A DNA stretch of 64,000 bases from JAHHUA01 sp036635475 (GCA_036635475.1 JAVWQH010000002.1:1-64000), one strand, 5' to 3'. Shown: positions 25,461-35,656, counted from the stretch's first letter. The notes: generated by a model from the sequence alone, not told the origin. A program made the numbers and translations.

Positions 25461-26291
25461 TTATTTCGATAGTTTTTTTGTAAGTTCATCTTGCTTTGCA
25501 AAATAAGCCATTGTTTCTTCGTGGGATTTTTCTACACGTTCGACTAAACCATCTTCATAAATATCGCTGTACAAAAAGTCTATCAGATGTATTTCACTTT
25601 TATCAGGGTTTGGAGCATCTTGAATTTTGGGCTTTTGAAGTACAAATGAGATGGCATAGAACGGCACGTTTTCCTCGCCCAATATTCTTGTGATATCAAG
25701 CAAAATCTCGCTTGCTCGTTTTGCAGATACAGTTTCGTCCTGTGCATAAAAGATAATTTCTCCATATTTTGAGCCGAGTTCCCTTACATCATATGCTTTA
25801 TCAAGAACTAAATTTTCGGTGTCAATCCCAAAATCTTTATAAACACTTTCTGGTTCTTCATCGCTTTTTTCTCTCATACTTCCAAAGGAGATATTACTTT
25901 CATAGGGAAAATCTTCAGCATCAAATACATCATTAGCCATTTTCCTGTATTCACTGTCAATTCTCTCCCAAGTATTTCTGCCAGTTGTGACCATATTCTC
26001 GAAGCTGTCCCAGCCTAATTTACCAAAACTGGAGAGTGAAATTGAAAAATAAGTGTCAATACTTGATGGAGATTTTATTCTTGCATTATATCCACCGCTT
26101 TTAAAATTGTAATTCACTTTTTCAATGATATAGTCAGTGTCTGCATATTGTTGCTGGATATATTTTTTTGCGGTATTTGTGGCAAGCATTTTTGAAATGG
26201 GATTGCCAACAAAAGCATTTCCAACAAATAAAATGCCTCCGATTAAGGTAAATGCAATAATAATCGCAATAATTTTAGCTGTTTTTTTCAT
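25461..26291 (-). CDS. YfjL-like membrane-anchored protein
   Basis: 276 residues from the ATG at 26291 (agggaga 7 bp upstream). One N-terminal membrane helix (IIAIIIAFTLIGGILFVGNAF) is followed by an extracytoplasmic domain beginning NTAKKYIQQQYADTDYIIEKVNYNF, which matches the layout of YfjL/YjdF-like Bacillus proteins of unknown function. The start overlaps the upstream zinc-finger gene by 17 bp, so the two are translationally coupled and probably act together at the membrane. Confidence 0.65.
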   Translation of the reverse strand: MKKTAKIIAIIIAFTLIGGILFVGNAFVGNPISKMLATNTAKKYIQQQYADTDYIIEKVNYNFKSGGYNARIKSPSSIDTYFSISLSSFGKLGWDSFENMVTTGRNTWERIDSEYRKMANDVFDAEDFPYESNISFGSMREKSDEEPESVYKDFGIDTENLVLDKAYDVRELGSKYGEIIFYAQDETVSAKRASEILLDITRILGEENVPFYAISFVLQKPKIQDAPNPDKSEIHLIDFLYSDIYEDGLVERVEKSHEETMAYFAKQDELTKKLSK

Positions 26292-26823
26292 TAATATTCT
26301 CCCTTTTAAACCCAAAATAGAGCAAGCTTGCAATTAAAATTCCCAAAGCAAAAAGGCAGGCATAGATGAATGCCCAAAAAACAGGAGGAATAAAAGCTTG
26401 TATGAAATTGCCATCATACACATATCCGAAGCTATCAGGAAGCCATCTAAGATAGGCAAAAACAAAAACAAATATTAAGGCAAATAATGATTTACGTTTT
26501 AATGTGAAATAGCTGACAGCACCGAGAAATGGCATAATAATGATATTGTAAAACATCATTTCTCCGTCTGCTATTGCAATGCCAAAGGCAACACCAATAA
26601 TCATAAATGCTATTGCTAATAAAAATAATTGCTTTTTAATATTTATTTTCGCCTTAGCATTTTTCACTATCGGTTTTTGATTTTTCTCGTAATAAAGCCT
26701 GCATTGCTCACAGGTTTCGATATGTTCTAATACGGAGTTTTTGATATCCTCACTTGCAGTATTGTCCACCACAAGTGGAATCAAATTCATACAAATATCA
26801 CAGGAAATTTTATTCACTGTCAA
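26275..26823 (-). CDS. Zinc-finger (anti-sigma-like) membrane protein
   Basis: 182 residues. The N-terminal zf-HC2-type finger has CDIC (8-11), then HIETCEQC with the H-x3-C-x2-C pattern of ZAS anti-sigma factors. About four membrane helices follow (~65-175). Classical anti-sigma factors have a neighbouring ECF sigma gene and one membrane helix; here no sigma gene is adjacent and several helices are present, so it may regulate something else. It is coupled to the YfjL-like gene. Confidence 0.72.
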   Translation of the reverse strand: MTVNKISCDICMNLIPLVVDNTASEDIKNSVLEHIETCEQCRLYYEKNQKPIVKNAKAKINIKKQLFLLAIAFMIIGVAFGIAIADGEMMFYNIIIMPFLGAVSYFTLKRKSLFALIFVFVFAYLRWLPDSFGYVYDGNFIQAFIPPVFWAFIYACLFALGILIASLLYFGFKRENINEKNS

Positions 26824-26972
26824 TCTCTCCTTAGTGGAATTTTTTTATATTAATGTGAAAAAGTATGTATTTGTTACAAAATATTTTGATTATAAAAATA
26901 GCAGTCTGCAAATACAAATTGTTTAAAAAAGATGTAAGGAAGTAGGAAAAATTGGACTTAGGAAATACACAA

Positions 26973-27728
26973 CTATTTTTTTATTGCCCTAGTTGCATAA
27001 AATGTTGGTATGTTAAATTTGTGGAGATTTCCTGAGCTATTTGTATCTTGATAAATATCAGTTAAAACAAATCCGGCATTTATTTGTCCTCCAATTTGTT
27101 CTTCAATAGTATGTGAAAATTGAATACCCCAATCGTTTTTAATTGAATCTTCATAAACTTGCGTATCCATTAATGGATTAAATGGCAGCTTATATTTTAA
27201 TGCTGTTTCTTCGTCATTAAAGGCATAAGCAATTCCATTATCAACTCCCGCCAGAAGTATACCACCTTTTTTAAGTATACGATAGCACTCTTTCCAAATG
27301 GGCAAAACGTCCTCAATATAACAGTTGGAAACAGGGTGAAAGATTATATCAAAGCTATTATCTTCAAAGGGGAGAGATTTTGTCATATCAGCTTGCACTA
27401 TTTTGATTGAGTAATTTTCTCTTTCGGCAACCATTTTTTCACTTGACAATTGCGATGTAGAATAATCTAAAACAGTGCAATCTGCACCACATGCCGTAAA
27501 AATAGGCATCTGCTGTCCTCCGCCTGAAGCTAATCCAAGCACTTTGGCGTTTTTCATATTACCAAACCATTCCTTTGGAACTGGTTTAGTTGGTGTAAGT
27601 AGTACAAACCAATCATCGTTTTTGGCTTTTTCATAAATCTCATGGCTAATTGGTTGCCCCCATTCCCAGCCCTCTTCAACCCATTTATTGAAGAAATTTG
27701 AGTTGATATCAGTATATTCTAAATTCAT
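26973..27728 (-). CDS. Class I SAM-dependent methyltransferase
   Basis: 251 residues. The Rossmann motif I region reads AKVLGLASGGGQQMPIFTACGADCTVLDYS, motif II/post I IVQADMTKSLPFEDNSFDIIFHPVSNCYIED, and motif III ECYRILKKGGILLAGVDN: the Methyltransf_11 pattern. The substrate is unknown. An aaggaga site precedes the ATG. It stands between the zinc-finger cassette and the histidine kinase with 150-bp gaps and is probably transcribed alone. Confidence 0.85.
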   Translation of the reverse strand: MNLEYTDINSNFFNKWVEEGWEWGQPISHEIYEKAKNDDWFVLLTPTKPVPKEWFGNMKNAKVLGLASGGGQQMPIFTACGADCTVLDYSTSQLSSEKMVAERENYSIKIVQADMTKSLPFEDNSFDIIFHPVSNCYIEDVLPIWKECYRILKKGGILLAGVDNGIAYAFNDEETALKYKLPFNPLMDTQVYEDSIKNDWGIQFSHTIEEQIGGQINAGFVLTDIYQDTNSSGNLHKFNIPTFYATRAIKK

Positions 27729-27877
27729 AAATTAATCTCCTTATGTAAATTGTATTATTAATATTCGTAATAGTATTGAATTTCAAGTGAAAGAAATATA
27801 TAATTTTCATTCTAATTGCACCGCATAAATGCCGTCAGTTGCCTGTCGAACAATCTACCATAAAGTTTTGTTCTTTA

Positions 27878-30800
27878 TTAATGATAGTTATCTGTTTTTT
27901 CACTGTCTATGAACATAAGCTCATAGAGTACTTGATAGAACATGCCCGCCTCAATAGGCTTAGCAAGGTGGGCATTCATACCTGCATTTTTGGATTTAAC
28001 CACATCATCATCAAAAGCATTGGCTGACATGGCGATAATAGGCACAATTTTTGCCCACTGGTTGTCCAAATGTCGGATTGCCTCGGTGGCTTGCAGACCG
28101 TCCATAATGGGCATTCGGATATCCATTAAAATGGCGTCATAGTGGTACTCTGGGGCATTTGCAAACATTTCCACGCCCATTTTTCCATTTTCCGCTACAT
28201 CTACATAGGCATTTTTATGTTCCAATAGTTTTGTTGCCACCAAAACATTTAGTGGGTGATCCTCCACCAGCAAAATTTTCTTTCCTCTAAAATCATAGTC
28301 AGTATTGTTGTGTGCGTTAATGACTTCTATATTTTTTTCACTATTGTTTTTTGAAATTTCAAATGGAATTTCCACTCTGAAAGTTGTTCCTTTTCCCACG
28401 ATACTTTCCACTGAAATATTGCCTTTCATAAGTCCAACAAGGTTATTTGAAATGGCAAGTCCCAATCCACTTCCACCATATCCTGAACGTGTACCGCTGT
28501 GCTCTTGGGAAAACGGCTTGAATATATCCGGCAAAAATTCCTCGTTTATACCAATGCCGGTGTCGCTTATTTTAAAGCAGATGTTCACCACTTTTTCATC
28601 TGCACTAATCTGTGAAATGTCAAGATGAACTTCTCCGTTTTTGGGTGTGAATTTCACAGCATTAGAGAGAATATTAATGAGTATTTGTTGAAGTCGAACA
28701 GCATCGCCCATATAGCTATTTTTGCAATTTTCAAATTGTGTTATAACGTATTTCACACCTTTAATCTCCGCTTGAGTGTTGATTATTGTGTTGATAGAAT
28801 TTAAAAATGGCTGCCAGACAATTGGTTCATTTTTAATAGCAATCTTGCTATTTTCAATCTTTGACATATCTAAAATATCGTTGATTAACTGGAGCAAATA
28901 ACGTGAGGCATACTGGGATTTCTTAATGCACTCGCCAACAAATTCAGGGTCATTCAGCCGTTGTGAGGCAAGCTGATCCATACCTAAAATAGCATTCATT
29001 GGTGTTCTTATTTCGTGGCTGATGTGGGAGAGAAATTCCGATTTTGCAGCATTGGCACGTTCTGCCATTGTAACTGCTTCCATAAGTTCCTTGTTCTTTT
29101 TCTCCTGCTCTTCTACAGCGGCAGTAATATCTACTCGAGTTAGCAGAATACATTGCTGTTCTCGGTCGATATAGCTAAAGCGCAGTTGCTTTTTGGAAAT
29201 ACTGCCCTCCGAGTTTGGAACACTATAAAAAATGCTGTAAAATGACTCAGAATCAAGATGTGCAAGAACATTTTTAGGTTCCATTTCTTTAAGCACACGT
29301 TCGACGTCCTCGGGACAAATGTAAAGACGCACATAGTTCTGACTGTCCTCAATAAAATGGTCGCTTTCGATGAGATAGTTGTTACCGATATTTTTTTGAC
29401 TGTAGCGAACTGATGTATTTTGCGGAACATCTGCCACTACCAAAAAATCATAATCTGTGGTTACAACAGTATTCATAATGTTTTGCATTGTACGTTCATT
29501 GGTGATATCGGTGGAATAGAGGAATGCGATAATATCTCCATTTTCCCTTTTCATCATATTAACGGTAACCATCACCCAATATAAGCGCTTTTCAATTCTT
29601 CTGGTAAACTCCATAGAAATGGTAGTTTTCCCGTTAGCAAAATCCCAAAGCAAGGCATCACAACTGAAATTAGAAATATATTTTTTCTGCATTTCAACGG
29701 AGGAAAGCTCACGACAGACATTGTCAAAATAATCCTGTGCTGTTTTTGCGTTGCTCATATAAGCATTTACTGAGTTAAAAATGCTCTTGAAATCCAAAAT
29801 AGTATTTTGGGTCAAATTCATATTTATAGATGACATTGTTGCTTTTTGCACAGCCTCACGATAAGAACGTTCTTCATAATACCGCTTTTCCGCTTCTTTT
29901 TCATTGGTGATATCACGTCCAACGCAGTAGGCTTTGACTGGCTTTCCGCCTTCATCAAATGAGTTTGTATATACTACACGTTCACACCAAAATTCATCAC
30001 CATATTTGTTCCGAATCCAAAAATCTGCGCTCATCTCAGGTGCACCATTTTTCAGCTCTTCAAGAACATGATATAGCAAAGTCGCACTTTCATTACTGAT
30101 ATGTTCCGAAGAAATGACGTTTTTTGTGTAATTATTTACAATGCTTTTGAACTGATTAACTTTAGGGGATTTGGAGAAAATATACATAGTATCGGTGGCA
30201 TAATCATATTCCCCAATATTGATGTTTGATGAACGAACGGCTGCTGCATATCGTGACTCACTTTCACGCAGAGCGTGTTCGGTCTTAATTTGTTCGTTAA
30301 TGTCTATAAGTACAGCATATAAAGTAGGAAAATTGTCATTTGTGTCCATTACTTTCCCTGAAATATGTGTCCAACGATAGCTGCCGTTCTTTTGAAGTAC
30401 ACGATAAGTATAATCAAATTTATCCCTATTATCTCGTGCCACATTCACTGCATCTATAAATCCCTGTCTGTCATCGGGGTGCAAGATATCCAGCATTGTG
30501 TCACAGGTAGCGGCTAGATATTCTTCCTTAGTCATACCGCTTAGCTCATAAACTCGATCACTTAGCACAATGGGTGTGAAAGTTCCGTCCAAATGGTACA
30601 TAATTACACCGCCCGGAACAGAATTTACTAATGTTTCATACTTTTTCACACCTGCACGAATGGTTTCTTCCATTTCTTTTTGTGCAGTTACATCAGTGCA
30701 GTAGGCAAATACAATGTCACGTCCGTTTTCGTCAAAAGTATGACGGGCATTCTGGTTTATCCAAATTAGACTGCCATCTTTTCTGATAGCTTGATATGTA

Positions 30801-31057
30801 ATTTCGTATGCTTCTGATGTACCTACACGAGTTGCAGCATATGCGGTCAGTCGCTTAATGTCAGCAGGTGAAACAAATTCCCAAGCAGAGCCATTGCATT
30901 TTGCAAATAGCTCATCTGCATCAGAATAACCGAGCATTTGAACAAAAAAATCATTAACGCAAATTATAGGAAGGCTGGGTGTGGATTCCGCAATTACTAA
31001 CCCTATCGGGAGTGCAAGGCTGAGTAAATCTTCTTTAATTTCTGATAAATTTTTCAT
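27878..31057 (-). CDS. Multi-PAS hybrid sensor histidine kinase with receiver domain
   Basis: 1059 residues from the ATG at 31057 (gggagga site). No membrane helices are apparent, so it is probably cytoplasmic. At least three recognisable PAS/PAC modules (near 10-130, 135-265 and 275-390, each with a Y-x-V-x-x-R/K-NGS-type segment) are followed by two further PAS-like stretches. Next are a HisKA domain with phospho-His681 (SHISHEIRTPMNA), an HATPase domain (ILSNAVKFTP, DTGIGI, GGSGLGLAI) and a C-terminal receiver with Asp979 (LMDIRMP). No partner response regulator or Hpt protein is adjacent. Base composition appears more GC-rich than its neighbours, a possible sign of transfer. Confidence 0.9.
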   Translation of the reverse strand: MKNLSEIKEDLLSLALPIGLVIAESTPSLPIICVNDFFVQMLGYSDADELFAKCNGSAWEFVSPADIKRLTAYAATRVGTSEAYEITYQAIRKDGSLIWINQNARHTFDENGRDIVFAYCTDVTAQKEMEETIRAGVKKYETLVNSVPGGVIMYHLDGTFTPIVLSDRVYELSGMTKEEYLAATCDTMLDILHPDDRQGFIDAVNVARDNRDKFDYTYRVLQKNGSYRWTHISGKVMDTNDNFPTLYAVLIDINEQIKTEHALRESESRYAAAVRSSNINIGEYDYATDTMYIFSKSPKVNQFKSIVNNYTKNVISSEHISNESATLLYHVLEELKNGAPEMSADFWIRNKYGDEFWCERVVYTNSFDEGGKPVKAYCVGRDITNEKEAEKRYYEERSYREAVQKATMSSINMNLTQNTILDFKSIFNSVNAYMSNAKTAQDYFDNVCRELSSVEMQKKYISNFSCDALLWDFANGKTTISMEFTRRIEKRLYWVMVTVNMMKRENGDIIAFLYSTDITNERTMQNIMNTVVTTDYDFLVVADVPQNTSVRYSQKNIGNNYLIESDHFIEDSQNYVRLYICPEDVERVLKEMEPKNVLAHLDSESFYSIFYSVPNSEGSISKKQLRFSYIDREQQCILLTRVDITAAVEEQEKKNKELMEAVTMAERANAAKSEFLSHISHEIRTPMNAILGMDQLASQRLNDPEFVGECIKKSQYASRYLLQLINDILDMSKIENSKIAIKNEPIVWQPFLNSINTIINTQAEIKGVKYVITQFENCKNSYMGDAVRLQQILINILSNAVKFTPKNGEVHLDISQISADEKVVNICFKISDTGIGINEEFLPDIFKPFSQEHSGTRSGYGGSGLGLAISNNLVGLMKGNISVESIVGKGTTFRVEIPFEISKNNSEKNIEVINAHNNTDYDFRGKKILLVEDHPLNVLVATKLLEHKNAYVDVAENGKMGVEMFANAPEYHYDAILMDIRMPIMDGLQATEAIRHLDNQWAKIVPIIAMSANAFDDDVVKSKNAGMNAHLAKPIEAGMFYQVLYELMFIDSEKTDNYH

Positions 31058-31111
31058 AATTCTACTCCTCCCAAACATTTTGCTTGATATTATATAATAG
31101 GTGAGGCTCAA

Positions 31112-31955
31112 CGTTTTTGTCCATCGTTGGCTTTTAGTGGATACTTTTTGGTTTTATCCAAATAATGTCTTGTGCGGAACAATAAAAAAGTATTGTTATA
31201 CTACAAAATAGTTAAAATATACATTCGTAAAATATAGAATAGAGATTAAAGAAACTGACAACGAATGAAACAATACAGTAGCTAATTAAAACAAAAAGTT
31301 ATTAGGCTTCATTTAATAATGATTTAGCTCCTATCCAAAAAAGTTTTCTGCATATGCTTTATTTTCTCATATAGTTGTTAAAATTTTGATTGATTGTACA
31401 TTTGCTGTTCCAATAAAATCTACAAATACATTACTGACTGAGTTATTTATTCTCCATTGATTTTTTCCATTTTTTACAGGTTATATTAATTTTATTATAG
31501 ACATTTTAATAGCTAATGTCAATAAAATCGCTAATTAAACTGGAAATTATGTATTTTTATGTATAAATATTTTGCTATTGAGCATATCCTTTGGACGCAA
31601 TTCTTCTGATAGTAAAGAAAAATATTATTGCTCAATCAGTTTTTATAATTTGTTATATTAACTTATTTTTCTTCTGATAATTAGAAATTTCACTTTAAAA
31701 TGACCATTAAATTTTTAGCTGAGAATGTCGAAAATTTAAAAATATAAAATTTTTATAGGGCATTTAATTGTAATAAATACAATTTGTCGTTGACAATCTC
31801 ACCATATTATGGTAAATTTGTATAATATATAGAAAATAAAACCTGCAAATATATTGACCGTCAGTATTTTTCATAAAGGTTAAATCACCCTATGAAACGA
31901 TGCAATATAGGTAGTACAATGTTGTTTAAATTATATATTAACAAGGAGAATACCC
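31112..31955. other. 844-bp AT-rich intergenic region
   Basis: No gene with a plausible start is visible. Near the right end are TTGACA (31790-31795), a 17-bp spacer and a poor -10 TAAATT (31813-31818), with a perfect 13-bp palindrome ACCATA-T-TATGGT (31801-31813) in the spacer that looks like an operator. A second TATAAT lies at 31821-31826, too far from the -35 box. This probably drives the lipoprotein/J-domain pair. Confidence 0.4.
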
Positions 31956-32888
31956 ATGAAAAAGATTGTATATTTAATTATGATAATAATAAATTGCGGC
32001 TATTTATTGTTTTGTGTCGGTTGTACAAAGCAATCAGATGTAACGCAATGGAATTCCAACTGTAAAATTTGTGTTGATAATTTGCCCCAAGAGTATAATG
32101 ATTTACCCGATGAAATAAAACATAGTACCCGTTTTTCTGTATCACTATCAAATGCATCTAATGATAAACGATACATTTTTGAATTAACTGAGGAAAATGA
32201 ATACAGCGAAAAAATTGACATATTGCCCGGTACATATACTGTAAGCGATGTATACGTTTACAATAGTCTACTACCGCAGATTACTGCCTCTACGTTAGCA
32301 AATACATTGGAAATTAAAAGTAACACAAATACAACAATGAATGTTTCTGTTTCAAACCCTGAAAATCTATCTCAGCTGATTACGGAAAATAAAGTCAGCG
32401 ATGAAATTTTAAGCGAAAATGTTTATTCTCGAAAAGTACAATATGGCGGAACTGTTTATGATATGCAAACGATGATGCAAGAAATGGAGTTTAACAATCA
32501 AAATGAAAAAAATGTAATGCCCAGCGAAACGGCTTACATTGCTTCCAAAAGTCATAGAGGTGTTTCAATGATTGTTCAAAATACTAACGAAAGTGGATTT
32601 TTACCTCCAAGTCAATGTGAATTTATTGGATTTCGATTTTCTAATATTAATGCAATACTACCTTCGGGGATTACAGTCGGATTGCCTGTGGAAAAAATAG
32701 CAAATGCGAAAAGTGGCATTTTAGGAACACCGGACTATTGCCTTGGTACTCCGCTGATTGGAATGGACTTTGATAACACAACTTTGGTGTTTTTAGATAA
32801 GCAATCCGGAGATCGCATTTCCGTTGAACTTAATAGCAGTAAAGGCTATGTTGAAGCTATATCCTATGAATTTAATCGATATCAATAA
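31956..32888 (+). CDS. Lipoprotein of unknown function
   Basis: 310 residues. A hydrophobic signal ends in the lipobox LLFCVGC, so the protein should be lipid-anchored at Cys23. The mature part has a beta-rich middle (KIDILPGTYTVSDVYVYN, a 'cost-of-living' beta pattern as in carboxypeptidase-regulatory-like domains) and a C-terminal domain with a repeated 'GLPVEKI...GTP' layout. No family was recognised. It lies 17 bp upstream of the J-domain membrane protein gene, with which it forms an operon. The aaggaga site sets the start. Confidence 0.65.
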   Translation: MKKIVYLIMIIINCGYLLFCVGCTKQSDVTQWNSNCKICVDNLPQEYNDLPDEIKHSTRFSVSLSNASNDKRYIFELTEENEYSEKIDILPGTYTVSDVYVYNSLLPQITASTLANTLEIKSNTNTTMNVSVSNPENLSQLITENKVSDEILSENVYSRKVQYGGTVYDMQTMMQEMEFNNQNEKNVMPSETAYIASKSHRGVSMIVQNTNESGFLPPSQCEFIGFRFSNINAILPSGITVGLPVEKIANAKSGILGTPDYCLGTPLIGMDFDNTTLVFLDKQSGDRISVELNSSKGYVEAISYEFNRYQ

Positions 32889-32905
32889 GGAAAGGAAATA
32901 AGAAA

Positions 32906-34222
32906 ATGAAAACAATATTAACCATTTTGAAAATTAATGCTCTTTCACTGATATCCTTTCCAATTCTACTCATTTCCATTATAGCAAAGTTGTTGCAAAA
33001 GGCTGTGGAAAAGACAGTTGTTTTTTTGGGAGTTGGGGTCACTCTTTTAGTGCTTTACTTGTTAAATATGTTTCTGAATAATCCCAACAACATTTTTGAA
33101 AATATTGCAACTATTATTGCTGTTCTTCTTGTATTTGGTGCAATTATTTTTATCGTATTTTCTATTTTGTTTTTCTTTGGATCAATTGCAACTGCCGTTA
33201 TAACCGTTATAACCTCACTATTAATTTCTATCTTTGAATGTGTATTCCAACTTTCACATGAAGCTTACTCAAAATTGTATGATGTTTGCAAGTCCGATTT
33301 TGAGAATCTGAAACAAAGCAATACAAATTCTAAGGTGCATTTGAGTTGTATTTTTTGGTACATATTGGTTGGATTTAACAAAATAATTGTTACGTTGTTT
33401 TCGCTGGCATTCCCAATTTCTCTTGTGGCTGCCGTCATATTTGGAGGATATTCTGTTTTTTATGTAAACAGTTATATTTCAAAGTTGTTTGGAATTAGTA
33501 CTTTTAAGTACTTGGAACTTTTCCCCACAACAAATACAGTCTTTACGATACTTTACTTTGTAATTGTTGTATTTTCAGTTATGATTGTTATTATCTCATT
33601 GGGACTCGAATGGAACGAATGGGGTTCAACATTAAAATGTGCAACTCAAGATTATCAACAATACAAAGCAATTATGCTTAATAAAGCATCAGTTCTTGAC
33701 CACGCAGCAGATTCAAGCTATTCTTTTACCGCAGGGAAGAATTTGCAAAAATGTGAAGAAGCTATGGAATCACTTAAAGAATTGTTTGACAATATAGAGT
33801 TTGTGCATCAGCAAGTTGATGCAGCCATCAATGTTAAAAAGGACTCTTCGTTATCATATGATTTTGCAACATATATTCAGCTCCTTGAAGAGATTAACAA
33901 TGAGTTGGAAAAACAAAACGCAGAAATACCATGCGATTATTTTGAGAAAAAGCTAATTCCTATGATTGAACTAGCGAAGAAACAAGCAAAGTCTATTGAA
34001 AAAGATGCCTTTGCTATTTTAAATGTACAAGCTAAAAATGCGAATAAGAAAAACCAATCCATCGACTTTTTTGGAGGCTGTGAAACAACTGAGGAAATCA
34101 AGAAAAGATACAAGTCTTTATGCAAGGTGTATCACCCCGACGTAGGAGGACATGAAGAAACTTTTAAGCAGTTACAAAATCAATATGAAATGCAGATGGC
34201 TGCAACTGAGCCAATATTATAA
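32906..34222 (+). CDS. Membrane protein with C-terminal J domain
   Basis: 438 residues. The N-terminal half has about five hydrophobic segments (~10-230), then a long helical, coiled-coil-like cytoplasmic part (~245-380), then a J domain: TTEEIKKRYKSLCKVYHPDVGGHEETFKQLQ carries the HPD tripeptide that stimulates the Hsp70 ATPase. J domains are usually N-terminal; here it is the last ~50 residues. The protein would recruit DnaK to the inner face of the membrane. The ribosome binding site is aaggaaa. Its partner is probably the lipoprotein encoded just upstream. Confidence 0.78.
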   Translation: MKTILTILKINALSLISFPILLISIIAKLLQKAVEKTVVFLGVGVTLLVLYLLNMFLNNPNNIFENIATIIAVLLVFGAIIFIVFSILFFFGSIATAVITVITSLLISIFECVFQLSHEAYSKLYDVCKSDFENLKQSNTNSKVHLSCIFWYILVGFNKIIVTLFSLAFPISLVAAVIFGGYSVFYVNSYISKLFGISTFKYLELFPTTNTVFTILYFVIVVFSVMIVIISLGLEWNEWGSTLKCATQDYQQYKAIMLNKASVLDHAADSSYSFTAGKNLQKCEEAMESLKELFDNIEFVHQQVDAAINVKKDSSLSYDFATYIQLLEEINNELEKQNAEIPCDYFEKKLIPMIELAKKQAKSIEKDAFAILNVQAKNANKKNQSIDFFGGCETTEEIKKRYKSLCKVYHPDVGGHEETFKQLQNQYEMQMAATEPIL

Positions 34223-34397
34223 TTTCTTTGAGGACAAAAATTTTTCTTAAACTAAAAATATTGGAAGATGAACAAGAAATTGAAAAATCCCAGAGAAAAA
34301 CGCAAGGATATAATAGAAATAAAAAACTGCTTTGGAATAGTAAAAATCAGTCGGATTAAAACAATATATTCATCATTATTATTAATTAATGAGCTAC

Positions 34398-34443
34398 AAA
34401 AAAGCCATTTATCTAAACTATTAAGCTTAGATAAATGGCTTTT
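34398..34443. terminator. Bidirectional terminator
   Basis: A 17-bp stem (aaaagccatttatctaa / ttagataaatggctttt, approx. 34400-34416 with 34427-34443) around a 10-nt loop, between the J-domain gene and the convergent sugar-aminotransferase gene. Confidence 0.85.
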
Positions 34444-34513
34444 CTTGTAATACAAGGGGATAAAGAGAATTGCACATATGATATCTTAAATATTCCTATA
34501 AATCTCATTACTA

Positions 34514-35656
34514 TTAATTTTTACAATCTTCTGTTTGCAAAAAGTCACAGATTTTTTCGCTTATCAATTCAACATCACATTTTTTAAGGTATGGGTGCAT
34601 TGGAAGTGATAGTACTGTATTGCAAAGTTTCTCGGTTATGGGACAACTACCATCATAGGGCAAGTTTGCAAAAGCCTTTTGACTGTGCAGTGGTTTTGGG
34701 TAATAAATCATTGTTGAGATACCCTTTTTCTTTAACTCTTTCTGCATTGCATTACGTTGTTCTCTATTTTCGAGTTGAATTGTATACTGCGCCCAACTTG
34801 AACTATAACCTTTTGGAATTATTGGAGTTTTAACCTTACTTTTCAACAGATTAGTGTACCAACTGGCAACTTTATTAACATCTGCTAGTTCATATTTTTG
34901 AAATGCCTTTAATTTAACTTGTAAAATTGCTGCTTGAATACTATCCAGACGTGAATTTATACCAATTCTAACATTATCATACTTCATACTGCCTTTTCCA
35001 TGTGTACAAACCGAGCGGAGATAGTTGTCGGTTTCATCATTATTGGTAAATATTGCACCGCCGTCACCGTAGCCGCCCAATGGTTTTGCAGGGAAAAAAG
35101 ATGTAGTAGCTGCATCTCCAAAACTGCAAGTATGCTGTCCATTTAGCTTTCCTCCAAAGCCCTGTGCACCATCTTCCAACACACGAAGTCCGTATTTTTC
35201 TGCTATTGCAGTAATTGCATCATAATTTGCGGGAAGTCCGAATAAATCCACAGGTATAACTGCTTTTGGAGTTAGTTTTCCATCACGAATTACTTCTTTG
35301 ATTGCCTCTTCCAGACATATGGGATTAATATTATAAGTATCATCTTCTACATCTACAAATATTGGTGTTGCTCCCAGAAATGACACCACTTCACCTGTGG
35401 CAAAAAAAGTGAAATCCGGAACAAACACTGCATCGCCACATTTTATATTCCAAGCCATTAGCATTAGCATTAGTGCATCTGTTCCATTTCCGCAAGTAAT
35501 ACAGTGTTTTGCACCCACATAATCAGCAAGCTGTTTTTCCAATATTTCAACTTGCGAACCTCCAATAAAATTGCAATTTGTGAGTACGTTTTGTATCGAC
35601 ATATCTATTTCAGATTTTAAGACTTGATATTGCTGTTTTAAATCACGAAATTCCAT
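34514..35656 (-). CDS. wbpE: DegT/DnrJ/EryC1 nucleotide-sugar aminotransferase (WbpE-like)
   Basis: 380 residues of the PLP-dependent DegT family: CGNGTDALMLMLMA, PDFTFFATGEVVSFLGATPIFVDVE, VLEDGAQGFGGKLNG and the PLP-lysine motif SFFPAKPLGGYGDGGA. In P. aeruginosa and Bordetella, WbpE/WlbC installs the 3-amino group of UDP-2-acetamido-3-amino-uronic acid. The start overlaps the acetyltransferase gene by 14 bp, and the WbpA- and WbpD-like genes upstream support that pathway. Symbol assigned by analogy. Confidence 0.82.
   Translation of the reverse strand: MEFRDLKQQYQVLKSEIDMSIQNVLTNCNFIGGSQVEILEKQLADYVGAKHCITCGNGTDALMLMLMAWNIKCGDAVFVPDFTFFATGEVVSFLGATPIFVDVEDDTYNINPICLEEAIKEVIRDGKLTPKAVIPVDLFGLPANYDAITAIAEKYGLRVLEDGAQGFGGKLNGQHTCSFGDAATTSFFPAKPLGGYGDGGAIFTNNDETDNYLRSVCTHGKGSMKYDNVRIGINSRLDSIQAAILQVKLKAFQKYELADVNKVASWYTNLLKSKVKTPIIPKGYSSSWAQYTIQLENREQRNAMQKELKKKGISTMIYYPKPLHSQKAFANLPYDGSCPITEKLCNTVLSLPMHPYLKKCDVELISEKICDFLQTEDCKN

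Noticed and set aside
34268..34450. 60-codon plus-strand frame
   Set aside because: No ribosome binding site, and its end is formed by the terminator stem at 34398-34443.
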